Positions 36,137-44,450 of a DNA stretch of 48,924 nucleotides are shown piece after piece (position 1 is the stretch's first letter; every line of letters begins with the position of its first letter). Source of the DNA: Nocardia vinacea NBRC 16497 (GTDB taxonomy: Bacteria; Actinomycetota; Actinomycetes; Mycobacteriales; Mycobacteriaceae); the NCBI RefSeq assembly GCF_000308835.1, contig NZ_BAGN01000021.1, forward strand, positions 1-48,924, given 5' to 3'. The position numbers and the translations under genes are program-made. Under the pieces are notes generated by a model. The model was given only the letters and a program-made list of their open reading frames with translations, searched no databases and was not told the DNA's origin.

Positions 36137-36193
36137 GTCTCGGCGGACGTGTCAGGTCGGTGTCAGGTCGATATCAGCCGGGCTGGCGACAGT
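36137..36193 (+). promoter_or_regulatory. SARP-type promoter 3, before the chimeric ORF and ferredoxin-P450
   Basis: GTGTCAG at 36149 and 36160 and ATATCAG at 36171 (11-base spacing), a weak GTCTCGG at 36137, and GACAGT at 36188-36193, 10 bases after the last heptamer. A GTG follows 6 bases after GACAGT, as the ATG does at 30002. The upstream gap 35859-36136 carries the duplicated promoter flank and nothing else that I recognise. Confidence 0.82.
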
Positions 36194-36199
36194 GTTCGT

Positions 36200-36337
36200 G
36201 TGAATAGTTCAGCAATTTCAGCTTGTGGACTGCGGAAGGCATACGGGGACAAGGTGTTCCCCGATGGCATCGAGTTGCGCACCAACGTGCTCATCTACGG
36301 CGTGCGCTCCTTCCCGGTCACTTGGCAGAAGGGGTAA
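36200..36337 (+). pseudogene. chimeric relic: ABC ATPase N-terminus fused to a P450 C-terminus
   Basis: A 45-codon frame from GTG 36200. The first ~25 codons (VNSSAISACGLRKAYGDKVF..DGIEL) match the start of the DrrA-like ATPase gene (MTTSAIAASGLRKAYGDKVV..DGIDL). The last ~20 codons (LRTNVLIYGVRSFPVTW) match the end of the P450 gene (LRTDMNIYGVHELPVTW). The join is at about 36275, near a shared TTG. The promoter in front is the same duplicated module. A deletion between a second ATPase copy and an upstream P450 explains this best. The frame is open and ends 3 bases before the ferredoxin ATG, so it may now act as a leader peptide. Confidence 0.85.
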
Positions 36338-36340
36338 CCG

Positions 36341-36541
36341 ATGGAACTCAGAGTGGACCGGGAGCGCTGCATCGGCGCCGGTATGTGCGTCCTGACCGCC
36401 CCCGGGGTGTTCGACCAGGACACCGCGGACGGCCGGGTGGTGCCGCTGGACCTCACACCCGCGCCCGAGCGGGAGCATGCCGTCCGCGAAGCCACCGAAG
36501 TGTGCCCGTCCGGCGCGATCACCATCGTCTCCGGCGATTAG
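36341..36541 (+). CDS. [3Fe-4S]-type ferredoxin for cytochrome P450
   Basis: 66 residues from an ATG with AAGGGG upstream, inside the end of the chimeric frame. Three cysteines bind the cluster: Cys10 and Cys16 ('RCIGAGMCVL') and Cys55 ('VCPSGAI'), the pattern of actinobacterial single-cluster P450 ferredoxins. It passes electrons to a P450 and is followed 100 bases later by one. Its original partner may have been the P450 whose C-terminal relic precedes it. Confidence 0.92.
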   Translation: MELRVDRERCIGAGMCVLTAPGVFDQDTADGRVVPLDLTPAPEREHAVREATEVCPSGAITIVSGD

Positions 36542-36641
36542 AGCCAACCGCTTCCCACCACCGCCCACACCGGAGACGTTGCGCGCTTCTCCGGCCTGTC
36601 GACCGGTCAACTTATCTCTACTACCTGATTAGGAAAACCCG

Positions 36642-37868
36642 ATGAGTGCAACGGTTCCCGTCCCCCACGGCCTCCCCATGGAACGCAATGCGGGCCCCTT
36701 CGACCCGCCTCGCGAAATCACCCGGCTGCGCGAGGCTCGCCCGGTCAGTCCCCTCGTCTTCCCCGACGGTCACAAGGGCTGGTTGGTCACCGGCTACGAG
36801 GAGGTCCGCCAGCTCATGGCCGACACCCGGTTCAGCTCCCGCCAGGACATCGGCATTGTCCACGTGCCGTACGAGACCCCCGGCATGCCGGTCGCTACCG
36901 AACCTTCCCCGCAGATTCCGGGCTTGTTCGTCGCCATGGACCCGCCGGACCACACCCGGTTGCGGCGCAAGCTCACCGGCGCCTTCACCGTCAAGCGCAT
37001 GAAGCAGCTCGAAGAGCACATCATCGACATTGTCGAGCGGCAGTTGGACGAGATGGCGCGCCTGACCCCGCCGGTCGACCTGGTCAAAGCGTTCGCGCTG
37101 CCGGTGCCCTCGCTGGTGATCTGCGAATTGCTCGGTGTCCCCTACGAGGACCGGGACACCTTCCAGGTCAACTCCGCCAAGTTCCTGGTCAAGGACCAGG
37201 TGCTCGAGGAGAAGATGGCCGCGTACGGCGCAATGACCATGTACCTGGCCGGACTTGTCACGCGCAAACGCGCCGAACCCGGCGAGGACATCCTGTCCGA
37301 CCTGGCCCGCGATGACGACCTCACCATCGAGGAATTGACCGGCATCGCCTTCCTGCTGCTGCTCGCGGGTCACGAAACCACCGCCAACATGCTGGGACTC
37401 GGCACCTTCGCGCTCTTGGAGCACCCCGTGCAGCTGGCCGAACTGCGCGCCGACCCGGAGTTGGTGCCCGATGCCGTCGAGGAGCTCATGCGCTACCTGT
37501 CCGTTGCCGATATCTTCTATCGCTACGCCACGGAGGACATCGAACTCGGCGGCGAAACGATCGGCATGGGATCGACCGTCGTTATTTCACTGCTGGCGGC
37601 CAACCGCGACCCTCGGCGCTTCCACAACTCCGACAGCCTGGACATCCACCGTAGGGCCCGGGGTCTGGTGGCCTTCGGCCACGGCATCCACCAATGCCTC
37701 GGCCAGCAGCTGGCCCGCATCGAAATGCGCGCCGGTTTCGACGGACTGCTGCGTCGCTTCCCGACTCTCGAACTCGCCATCCACGCCGACGAGGTGAAGC
37801 TCAGGACCGACATGAATATCTACGGCGTCCACGAACTGCCGGTCACCTGGACGGAAACGGCGCGGTAA
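36642..37868 (+). CDS. cytochrome P450 (CYP105-like)
   Basis: 408 residues. Hallmarks are the C-helix segment 'DPPDHTRLRRKLTGAFT', the I-helix oxygen-binding 'LLLAGHETTAN', the K-helix ExxR in 'EELMRYLS', and the heme loop 'FGHGIHQCLGQQLAR' with Cys352. It looks like a soluble class I bacterial P450 using the preceding ferredoxin. It likely oxidises a secondary metabolite or xenobiotic; the substrate cannot be predicted. The CYP105 affiliation is from overall look only. Confidence 0.93.
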   Translation: MSATVPVPHGLPMERNAGPFDPPREITRLREARPVSPLVFPDGHKGWLVTGYEEVRQLMADTRFSSRQDIGIVHVPYETPGMPVATEPSPQIPGLFVAMDPPDHTRLRRKLTGAFTVKRMKQLEEHIIDIVERQLDEMARLTPPVDLVKAFALPVPSLVICELLGVPYEDRDTFQVNSAKFLVKDQVLEEKMAAYGAMTMYLAGLVTRKRAEPGEDILSDLARDDDLTIEELTGIAFLLLLAGHETTANMLGLGTFALLEHPVQLAELRADPELVPDAVEELMRYLSVADIFYRYATEDIELGGETIGMGSTVVISLLAANRDPRRFHNSDSLDIHRRARGLVAFGHGIHQCLGQQLARIEMRAGFDGLLRRFPTLELAIHADEVKLRTDMNIYGVHELPVTWTETAR

Positions 37869-37877
37869 AGGCGGCAG

Positions 37878-38318
37878 TTATTCGAGTCCGTCCGGGGTGT
37901 ACAGACGTACCGCTCGAACCGCGGCGGCGACCGCTACGAGCGGGGGTATGCGATGGCCGTGTCCGCCGCCCGCCGACCACGCGAGGCGGAGTCCCGAAAC
38001 GGGGGCCAGGGACCATGCGACGCGGCCGACGTGGAGTACCGCCCCGCAGCGTTGGAGGTACTCGATGGCCCGATCGGCTTTGCTGATGCCGGTGACGAGT
38101 CGGATATGGCGCCCGACCGGGCCATCGATAGCGATGGTGGGTCCCGACAGGCCGTTGTCCTGGAAAAACAACTCCACCCCGAGTCGCAGCGGGGCGGGTA
38201 GCTCGATTCCGGCGCGTTCCACTCCGAACGTCACCACGAGCGTGTCGTCGGTGTGGCTGATCGACCAATCGAACCGGTTGGCCGTGGCGGCGGATTCGGC
38301 GGCGGCCGCGGATGTCAT
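37878..38318 (-). CDS. hypothetical protein
   Basis: 146 residues from ATG 38318 (MTSAAAAES). A GGGAG sits about 30 bases upstream of this start, so initiation might be at a non-standard codon there or at ATG 38363. The protein is mixed alpha/beta with no membrane segment or signal peptide; 'FDWSISHTDDTLVVTFGVER' begins the conserved-looking part. I do not recognise a family. It converges on the P450 gene with a 9-base gap. Confidence 0.55.
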   Translation of the reverse strand: MTSAAAAESAATANRFDWSISHTDDTLVVTFGVERAGIELPAPLRLGVELFFQDNGLSGPTIAIDGPVGRHIRLVTGISKADRAIEYLQRCGAVLHVGRVAWSLAPVSGLRLAWSAGGGHGHRIPPLVAVAAAVRAVRLYTPDGLE

Positions 38319-38680
38319 TGGATTTGTCGGTGTCGCAATCAGTGTGCACTCCCTTTCGAGCATCGGCAGTGTTCGCGGAACGCGCATATGCCCGGACGTC
38401 GGTGGTGAGACGCCACATCGTTACGCGGGCCGACCGGTTGGGGGAGGGCATCGGGCAATCGCCTTGCCCGAGGTCCGCTCTCTGGGGTCCAGGTTTTGTT
38501 CGAGGAGATGTCGTGGACCGGAAGACCGTTTCGGCCGATGTTCTCGAGAATCCAGCAGAAGGTAGCTACGAACCTCGCTGGCCATGTAGCTAATATGAAG
38601 CTATCGAGCGCGAAAATTTAATTAAGATCGATCCGGTAAATCTGTGAACTGGCTGTTTCTCCCAGCTAGAGTCCTTGGCT
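38319..38680. other. 362-base gap with an AT-rich patch
   Basis: No gene is supported here. The stretch around 38614-38630 (gaaaatttaattaagat) is strikingly AT-rich for this genome. Two TAGCTA palindromes lie nearby, about 32 bases apart. This is the likely promoter of the gene at 38681 and possibly a site for a nucleoid protein such as Lsr2. Confidence 0.4.
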
Positions 38681-39427
38681 ATGACTGATTTGCAAGCAAG
38701 CGTCGGCGGGTGTGCCTTCGCGCGCGATATGTGGGCAACTGAAAGGTTATGGCTGTCACGGTCCGTGCGGACTATCCTCGTCGGACTCGCCGGCCAACTG
38801 AGCGGGCTCGGACCACAGGCATGGACTCGCTATGAAGACGGTGAGCTGGAATTCCTGGAGGCGCGTGAGTTCCAACTAGCCCTGCTGCGCGTGCACAGTG
38901 TGCTCGCGAACGAGATCGACGCCGGGATGTCGGAAGCCGCTGCCGCCGCCCTCGACCACACGGCCGGGCTGGGCGACGTCGCCGCCGTCACCGGCCTGGA
39001 CCGGGCGCATACCTATCAACGCTGGGGCACCCTCACCGCGGTCGGTGAACGTATTGCGCTCATCATCTCGCAGCCGTGGCCGGATGCCGGGCCGTCTGTC
39101 CTCCGGTCCTCCGAAGCGCTCTACGAGCGGGATCGGCGTTGGTGGCGGGTGAGCAGCGCCGCGAGACGCAACGCCCATTACGCCATCGTTGTCGTCGACC
39201 GACTGGTCCAGCGGGTATACGCGATCGACCCGGACGGTTGGCAACCGGATTCCACGGGAACGCGGTGGGAGTTCCAGGCGCTCGGGTCCGAACCGCTATC
39301 GCAGATCCACGTGGACCGTGCCTACCGAAAGGGTCACCTACCGGTCCGATTGGGCGACCCCTATCCCGCCCGGCTGGATCGCGCGTGCGTCCCCAGTTAC
39401 TTCTCGGATGGACACGATGGCGACTGA
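38681..39427 (+). CDS. hypothetical protein
   Basis: 248 residues from ATG 38681; no clear ribosome site. Residues ~1-120 are helical ('EFLEAREFQLALLRVHSVLA'). The C-terminal half has the strand pattern 'HYAIVVVDRLVQRVYAIDPDG' followed by 'GTRWEFQALG', which loosely recalls a domain seen in some restriction-associated proteins, but I would not assign it. It lies next to a secreted protein gene 73 bases downstream and behind an AT-rich gap. Confidence 0.6.
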   Translation: MTDLQASVGGCAFARDMWATERLWLSRSVRTILVGLAGQLSGLGPQAWTRYEDGELEFLEAREFQLALLRVHSVLANEIDAGMSEAAAAALDHTAGLGDVAAVTGLDRAHTYQRWGTLTAVGERIALIISQPWPDAGPSVLRSSEALYERDRRWWRVSSAARRNAHYAIVVVDRLVQRVYAIDPDGWQPDSTGTRWEFQALGSEPLSQIHVDRAYRKGHLPVRLGDPYPARLDRACVPSYFSDGHDGD

Positions 39428-39500
39428 GGACATCGATGCCTTCCCCCATTACCAGCTGATCGAGGCCTTTGCGGACTTCTGTTATAGAAAAGGACATTTC

Positions 39501-40172
39501 ATGATCGAAATCTCTCGCATCGCGGCGATCGGTATCGCATGTGTTGCAGCAATCGCTCCGGTAACCGCCCGCGCGGAAGCACCCGCCGAACATGACATCG
39601 AGTACAAGGTCACCTCGGTGGAAGGTGTCGTGACAACCACGCTATCGGGAGGGACCTTCGTGCTCGACCACGATCACAGCTCGTTCACGATTCGCGATGA
39701 GAGCGGCGCACCCGTGATGGTCGTGCCAACGCGATTCGCCGTGGGCGACAAGGTGCTCACAGTCGACTCCGCACTCAGCAAAGACGCGAGGGAACTGCGG
39801 TTGACGCACGGTGAGCTGCGAATCGCCGCCGCACCGGTCGCGACGCCGGTCGCATCGCCCGTCGAGAACCAGGCCGCGCTGGCGGAGTTCTCGACCCGAA
39901 TGGGGCTCGCCGCCACGATCGGCACATTCGTCGGCACCACGATCGGTCTGGTCGTCGGAGGCGTTACCGGATGCATTATGGGTTTGCCGCTGCTCGGGGT
40001 GGGCTGCATACCTGCCGCGATCGCCGGTGCGGGGATCGGCGGCATTCTGGGGACAATTGTCGCCGGGGGACCGGTCCTGGTGCTTTCGGCCGTGGAGCTG
40101 ATCGACACGCTCAACGCGCCCGACGGTACGACTAAATGGGCGCAGAACTCTTCGCTGAAACCTGCGAATTAG
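39501..40172 (+). CDS. secreted protein, Nocardia-type (DUF8020-like)
   Basis: 223 residues from ATG 39501 with AAAAGGA upstream. A signal peptide is evident (ISRIAAIGIACVAAIAPVTARA, cleavage likely after ARA). The mature part starts with a beta-rich region ('EYKVTSVEGVVTTTLSGGTF') and ends in a hydrophobic, glycine-rich segment (about 135-200) and 'ELIDTLNAPDGTTKWA'. Families of such secreted proteins are common in Nocardia; their function is unknown. The gap to metZ (103 bases) holds nothing obvious. Confidence 0.75.
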   Translation: MIEISRIAAIGIACVAAIAPVTARAEAPAEHDIEYKVTSVEGVVTTTLSGGTFVLDHDHSSFTIRDESGAPVMVVPTRFAVGDKVLTVDSALSKDARELRLTHGELRIAAAPVATPVASPVENQAALAEFSTRMGLAATIGTFVGTTIGLVVGGVTGCIMGLPLLGVGCIPAAIAGAGIGGILGTIVAGGPVLVLSAVELIDTLNAPDGTTKWAQNSSLKPAN

Positions 40173-40275
40173 GTGATCAGCACTACAAACCATCGACCAC
40201 ATTCCATCGCGGGAAGCCGGCCACCAGCCGGCCGACTTCCCCACGGACGTCACCAACGTCACGGCCTCATGCCGT

Positions 40276-41490
40276 CTAGCTCAGCGCGTAGTCCAAATCG
40301 CCCAGCAGATCCTCGACATCCTCGAGTCCCACCGAGATGCGGACCACACCGTCGGACAGGCCGATGGTGGCGCGGCCTTCGGGGCCCATGGCGCGGTGGG
40401 TTGTGGTGGCGGGGTGGGTGATGAGGGTTTTGGAATCGCCGAGGTTGTTGGAGATATCGATGATGCGCAGGCGGTTGAGGACCTCGAAGGCGCGCTTCTT
40501 GGCCTCGGCCTCCGGCGCATTCAGTTCGAAGGTGACCACGGTGCCGCCGCCGCTCATCTGGCTGGTCGCCAGGTCGTACTGCGGATGCGACTCCAGGTAC
40601 GGATAGCGCACCCATGAGACGGATTTGTTGCCCTCGAGGAAGCGGGCGATGCGCAGTGCGGATTCGGTCGAGTGACGCACGCGCAGCGGCATGGTCTCCA
40701 AACCCTTGAGCAGGGTCCATGCGTTGAACGGGCTCAGCGCCGGACCGGTATGGCGCATAAGGGTTTTCACCGGACCGTCGATGTAGTCCTCGGCGCCGAG
40801 GATCGCACCGCCGAGCACCCGGCCCTGACCATCGATGTGCTTGGTGCCCGAATACACCAGTACATCGGCACCGAGTTCGAAACCGCGCTGCAGCAGCGGC
40901 GTGGCGAAGACGTTGTCCAGCACCACTTTCGCACCCGCGGCATGCGCGAGTTCGGTCACCCGGCGCACATCGACCAGCGTCTGCATCGGATTGGCCGGTG
41001 TCTCGAAGAACACGGCCTGGGTCGGCACCGAAAGCGCCTGCTCCCACTGATCCAGATCATCGCCGTCGACGAAGACCGTCTCCACACCCCAGCGCGGCAG
41101 AATCTCGTTGCACACCACGAAGCACGAGCCGAACAGGCTGCGCGCGGCCACAAGTCGATCGCCCGCGCCCAAAAGCGCGCCGAGCGCGGTGAATACGGCC
41201 GACATGCCGCTCGCGGTCGCGAAACATGCTTCGGCGCCATCGATCAGACGCAGCCGCTCCTCGAACATGGCGACCGTCGGGTTGCCGTAGCGGGAATAGA
41301 CGAAATGCTCGATATCGCCGGTGAACGCGGCCTCGGCCGCCTCGGCGCTCTCATAGACGAAACCGGAGGACAGATACAGCGCCTCGGCGGTCTCCTCGAA
41401 TCCCGAGCGGCGCAGGCCACCTCGCACGCCGAGCGTCGCGGGACCGACACCTTCGGGCAGCGGCTTGTCGAACGCACCACCGGTGATCAT
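40276..41490 (-). CDS. metZ: O-succinylhomoserine sulfhydrylase
   Basis: 404 residues. A Cys/Met-metabolism PLP enzyme: 'YSRYGNPTVAMFEERLRLID' binds the cofactor phosphate of the neighbouring subunit, and PLP Lys217 is in 'LVYSGTKHIDGQGR'. It makes homocysteine from O-succinylhomoserine and sulfide. It overlaps the rhodanese gene by four bases (ATGA), the same pair as in M. tuberculosis (Rv0391/Rv0390). A SAM-IV riboswitch precedes the operon, which fits feedback by methionine metabolism. Confidence 0.95.
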   Translation of the reverse strand: MITGGAFDKPLPEGVGPATLGVRGGLRRSGFEETAEALYLSSGFVYESAEAAEAAFTGDIEHFVYSRYGNPTVAMFEERLRLIDGAEACFATASGMSAVFTALGALLGAGDRLVAARSLFGSCFVVCNEILPRWGVETVFVDGDDLDQWEQALSVPTQAVFFETPANPMQTLVDVRRVTELAHAAGAKVVLDNVFATPLLQRGFELGADVLVYSGTKHIDGQGRVLGGAILGAEDYIDGPVKTLMRHTGPALSPFNAWTLLKGLETMPLRVRHSTESALRIARFLEGNKSVSWVRYPYLESHPQYDLATSQMSGGGTVVTFELNAPEAEAKKRAFEVLNRLRIIDISNNLGDSKTLITHPATTTHRAMGPEGRATIGLSDGVVRISVGLEDVEDLLGDLDYALS

Positions 41491-41903
41491 GACTGCCGCC
41501 AGGGCAGGCCGATGGCGCGCCAGCCGGAGCCGCCGCGGTGTCCGAGCTCATCGATCGGGCCTTCGAAGCCCTCCAGCACATTGAACGACGGGGCGATGCC
41601 TGCCCCGGTCGCGGCGACCGCCGCACCGATGGAACGTTGTCCGGAGCGACAGAGGAAGACGACGGGCGCCGCCGGATCGCGACCCTCCAGCGCCTTGGTC
41701 AACTGCTCGACGAACTCACCGTTGCGGGCGCCGTTGCTGTCGACCCATTCGATCAGCACCGTCGGCCGTTCGATCGAAGTCGTATCCGGCACGCCGACGA
41801 AACGCCATTCGGCCTCGGTGCGCACGTCTACCAAGACGGCTTCGGGATTGTCCTGCAGCAACTCCCACGCCTGCTGTGGGGTGATGTCACCGGCATATGT
41901 CAT
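41487..41903 (-). CDS. rhodanese-like sulfurtransferase
   Basis: 138 residues from the ATG 41903 with CAGGAGG upstream; a second in-frame ATG seven codons earlier lacks a good site. Single rhodanese domain with the active-site loop 'VVFLCRSGQRSIGAA' and 'VLVDVRTEAEWRFVG'. It probably handles sulfane sulfur for MetZ, whose start overlaps its stop. It is first in the riboswitch-controlled operon. Confidence 0.93.
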   Translation of the reverse strand: MTYAGDITPQQAWELLQDNPEAVLVDVRTEAEWRFVGVPDTTSIERPTVLIEWVDSNGARNGEFVEQLTKALEGRDPAAPVVFLCRSGQRSIGAAVAATGAGIAPSFNVLEGFEGPIDELGHRGGSGWRAIGLPWRQS

Positions 41904-41929
41904 GCGATCCTCCTGTGAATCCACGCTTG

Positions 41930-42034
41930 CCGCACCTGGGTTTCGGTGCGCGGCCAGGTCGTCACCCGGAGCACCCCACCGCGGAGGAGGGTTGCCGACC
42001 AGCCAGCCGGGGCTTGGCGCTGGTACTCATGACC
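41930..42034 (-). promoter_or_regulatory. SAM-IV riboswitch upstream of rhodanese-metZ
   Basis: Read on the minus strand from 42034, the RNA contains GGUCAUGAGU, CCAGCG, CAAGCCCCGGCU, GGCUGGUCGGCAACCCUCC, GCGGUGGGGUGCUCCGGGUG and a closing GACGACCUGG. This matches the SAM-IV consensus as I recall it, including the SAM-binding core. A last hairpin (CGCACC / GGTGCG, 41931-41950) sits before the ribosome site at 41907-41916. SAM-IV is known in Actinomycetales upstream of methionine genes. Confidence 0.9.
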
Positions 42035-42099
42035 CGAAAACGAGATTGCCTGGGCAGGGGCCGTCATGTCAAACCCCAGTTCGCACCGCGCATAGGGAA

Positions 42100-42555
42100 T
42101 CAACCGCAGACGATCCATCGGTCTTGGGAGCGGGTCAGATTCCAGGTGGCCGGGGTCTCCCGGCCGTCGACCGCGATGGTCACCGTCGCCTTGGCCCGAT
42201 CGCCGTCGACCATCGCATTTTCAATCTTGGTGACCTTGATCGACTTTCCGGCCGCGGCCCCACCGAACTGACCCGCGAGCGGCGTCTTGCTCTCGTCGAA
42301 GCCCTGACAGGCCACGCCCGGTGGCGGCGTGTTGTCGGTGGTGGCGCGGGCCTCCGCGTAGCGCTGCACCGCGGTCGCGATCTTGTCCGATTCTGTGACA
42401 TTTTTCTCAGCGGGCGAAAGCACTGCACCGAGCACGATCGCGACCAGCACGACAGCGGCGAAGACGGCCGCCGCGATGAACGGCGCGATGGAGCGACGAT
42501 CGGTCTGATCGACCTCGATTACGGGTTCTTCATCGGTGCCCTGCTGCTCTGTCAT
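42100..42555 (-). CDS. single-pass membrane protein (Rv0361-family-like)
   Basis: 151 residues from ATG 42555. An acidic N-terminal tail is followed by one membrane helix (about 24-45, APFIAAAVFAAVVLVAIVLG), then an extracellular domain with one Cys in each half ('GVACQGFD' and the final 'RWIVCG') that could pair. The end 'KATVTIAVDGRETPATWNLT' resembles a DUF4878-like fold of mycobacterial membrane proteins. Function is unknown. Confidence 0.75.
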   Translation of the reverse strand: MTEQQGTDEEPVIEVDQTDRRSIAPFIAAAVFAAVVLVAIVLGAVLSPAEKNVTESDKIATAVQRYAEARATTDNTPPPGVACQGFDESKTPLAGQFGGAAAGKSIKVTKIENAMVDGDRAKATVTIAVDGRETPATWNLTRSQDRWIVCG

Positions 42556-42797
42556 GGGTCGATCATCCCTGGTGGACGGCGATATCCGGCATTCGGCCCC
42601 GAGACCTGCGCCGCGAGGATTTGATAGATGTGCGCGGAGCGGGTAGTCACGGTAGGTGGGCCGGGGCAGCAAACACCCGGTGTACGCACCGCCGCAGGGT
42701 GCGCACTGTGCCACCGATAGAATCGCGAGACTGCGGCCTGCTGTCATAGCCGAGATGGCCGCCTGTCCGCATCGGCAGATGCGACCGAGAGGGTGCG

Positions 42798-42816
42798 TCA
42801 AGTTAGCCTAAGCTAA
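42798..42816. promoter_or_regulatory. IdeR/DmdR-type iron box upstream of fprA
   Basis: On the minus strand the 19 bases read TTAGCTTAGGCTAACTTGA, matching the IdeR consensus TTAGGTTAGGCTAACCTAA at 16 of 19 positions. It lies 45 bases before the fprA ATG. This suggests iron control of the reductase. Confidence 0.8.
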
Positions 42817-42861
42817 GACTGACGCCGTTAATTGTTTCGACCATAAGGGTGCGCGTAAAAG

Positions 42862-44325
42862 ATGACCGAACACAGTGCTGAGTCGACTAGCGGTGCGCAC
42901 GGGCCCTCCGTGGTTACGCAAGCTGCCTCCTCCGGGCCTGACGCGCACACCGCGGGGCCTCGCCCGCTTCGCATCGCGATCGTGGGCGCAGGACCGGCCG
43001 GTATCTACGCCGCCGACGCGTTGATGAAGTCCGATGCCGAGGTGAGCATCGACCTGTACGAGCGCATGCCCGCGCCGTTCGGGTTGATCCGCTACGGCGT
43101 CGCGCCGGACCATCCGCGCATCAAGGGCATCATCACCGCCCTGCACAAGGTGCTGGACAAGCCGCAGGTCCGCCTGCTCGGCAACATCGACTACGGCACC
43201 GACATCACCCTCGACGATCTGCGCACGTTCTATGACGCGGTGATCTTCTCCACCGGCGCCAACGCCGACCGCGCGCTGCCCATCCCCGGCATCGATCTGG
43301 ACGGCAGCTACGGCGCCGCGGACTTCGTCTCCTGGTACGACGGTCATCCGGACGTGCCGCGCACCTGGCCGCTGGAGGCGGAGAAGGTCGCGGTCCTGGG
43401 TGTCGGCAATGTCGCACTCGACGTGGCGCGCGTGCTGGCCAAGACCGGCGACGAACTGCTGCCGACCGAGATCCCGCCGAACGTCTACAACGGCCTGAAG
43501 GCCAATAAGGCGATCGAGGTGCACGTCTTCGGCCGCCGCGGCCCAGCGCAGGCCAAGTTCACCCCGCTCGAGCTGCGCGAACTCGACCATTCGCCGACCA
43601 TCGAGGTCATCGTCGATCCCGAGGACATCGACTACGACGAGGGGTCCGAGGCCGCGCGCCGGCACTCCAAGCAGGTCGACATGATCTCCAACACCCTGGA
43701 GCAGTGGGCCATCCGCGACGTCGGCAACCGCCCGCACAAGCTGTTCCTGCACTTCTTCGAGTCCCCGGCCGAGATCCTCGGCGAGGATGGCAAGGTCGCC
43801 GGCCTGCGCACCGAGCGCACCCAGCTCGACGGCACCGGCAATGTCAAGGGCACCGGCGTGTTCAAGGACTGGGACGTCCAGGCCGTCTACCGCGCCGTCG
43901 GCTACCTGTCGCAGAACCTCACCAACCTGCCGTTCGACGACCAGGCCGGTGTCGTTCCGAACGAGGCCGGACGCGTCCTCGCCGACGAAGACGCCGACGG
44001 TCCGGATCGCTATCTGCCCGCCACCTACGTCACCGGCTGGATCAAGCGCGGTCCGGTCGGCCTCATCGGTCACACAAAGGGCGACGCCAACGAGACCGTT
44101 GCCTGCCTGCTCGACGACAGCGTGAACTTCGCACCGGCCGCCAAGCCGGAACTGGATGCGGTCACCGAATTCCTCGAGAGCAAAGGCATCCCGTTCACCA
44201 CCTGGCAGGGCTGGTACCGCCTGGACGCGCACGAGCGCGCCCTCGGCGAGCCGGAGGGCCGCGAGCGCGTCAAGGTCGTCGAGCGCGAGGACATGCTGCG
44301 CGCCAGCGAGCCGCACAAGGTCTAG
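42862..44325 (+). CDS. fprA: NADPH-ferredoxin/adrenodoxin reductase
   Basis: 487 residues, about 30 longer than M. tuberculosis FprA because of an N-terminal Ser/Ala-rich extension before 'LRIAIVGAGPAGIYAADAL'. Further motifs: 'RMPAPFGLIRYGVAPDHP' and NADP-binding 'VAVLGVGNVALDVARVL', and the C-terminal 'TGWIKRGPVGLIGHTKGDA'. It passes electrons from NADPH to ferredoxins, which may include the P450 ferredoxin of this window. An iron box precedes it and a hairpin follows. The later ATGs are not preceded by a ribosome site. Confidence 0.93.
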   Translation: MTEHSAESTSGAHGPSVVTQAASSGPDAHTAGPRPLRIAIVGAGPAGIYAADALMKSDAEVSIDLYERMPAPFGLIRYGVAPDHPRIKGIITALHKVLDKPQVRLLGNIDYGTDITLDDLRTFYDAVIFSTGANADRALPIPGIDLDGSYGAADFVSWYDGHPDVPRTWPLEAEKVAVLGVGNVALDVARVLAKTGDELLPTEIPPNVYNGLKANKAIEVHVFGRRGPAQAKFTPLELRELDHSPTIEVIVDPEDIDYDEGSEAARRHSKQVDMISNTLEQWAIRDVGNRPHKLFLHFFESPAEILGEDGKVAGLRTERTQLDGTGNVKGTGVFKDWDVQAVYRAVGYLSQNLTNLPFDDQAGVVPNEAGRVLADEDADGPDRYLPATYVTGWIKRGPVGLIGHTKGDANETVACLLDDSVNFAPAAKPELDAVTEFLESKGIPFTTWQGWYRLDAHERALGEPEGRERVKVVEREDMLRASEPHKV

Positions 44326-44334
44326 TGCGAATGC

Positions 44335-44363
44335 CCACAGGGGGTGACCGTCACCTCCTGTGG
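44335..44363 (+). terminator. terminator after fprA
   Basis: CCACAGGGGGTGAC pairs with GTCACCTCCTGTGG with one G-T pair; followed by TTCT. The centre is tight, so the actual loop will open a few pairs. Confidence 0.7.
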
Positions 44364-44450
44364 TTCTCGACAATCCGACACGGCTGCGGCAGCGCGAAAT
44401 CTGTCGGGTCTGCGGCAGCGGAAATTCCGTGACTGAGGCATTCTGTACAA

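Noticed and set aside
40672..42624. 650-codon plus-strand frame across metZ, rhodanese and riboswitch
   Set aside because: It crosses three supported minus-strand features and shows no domain.
42808..44373. 521-codon open frame opposite fprA
   Set aside because: Antisense of a complete FprA; typical high-GC shadow frame.
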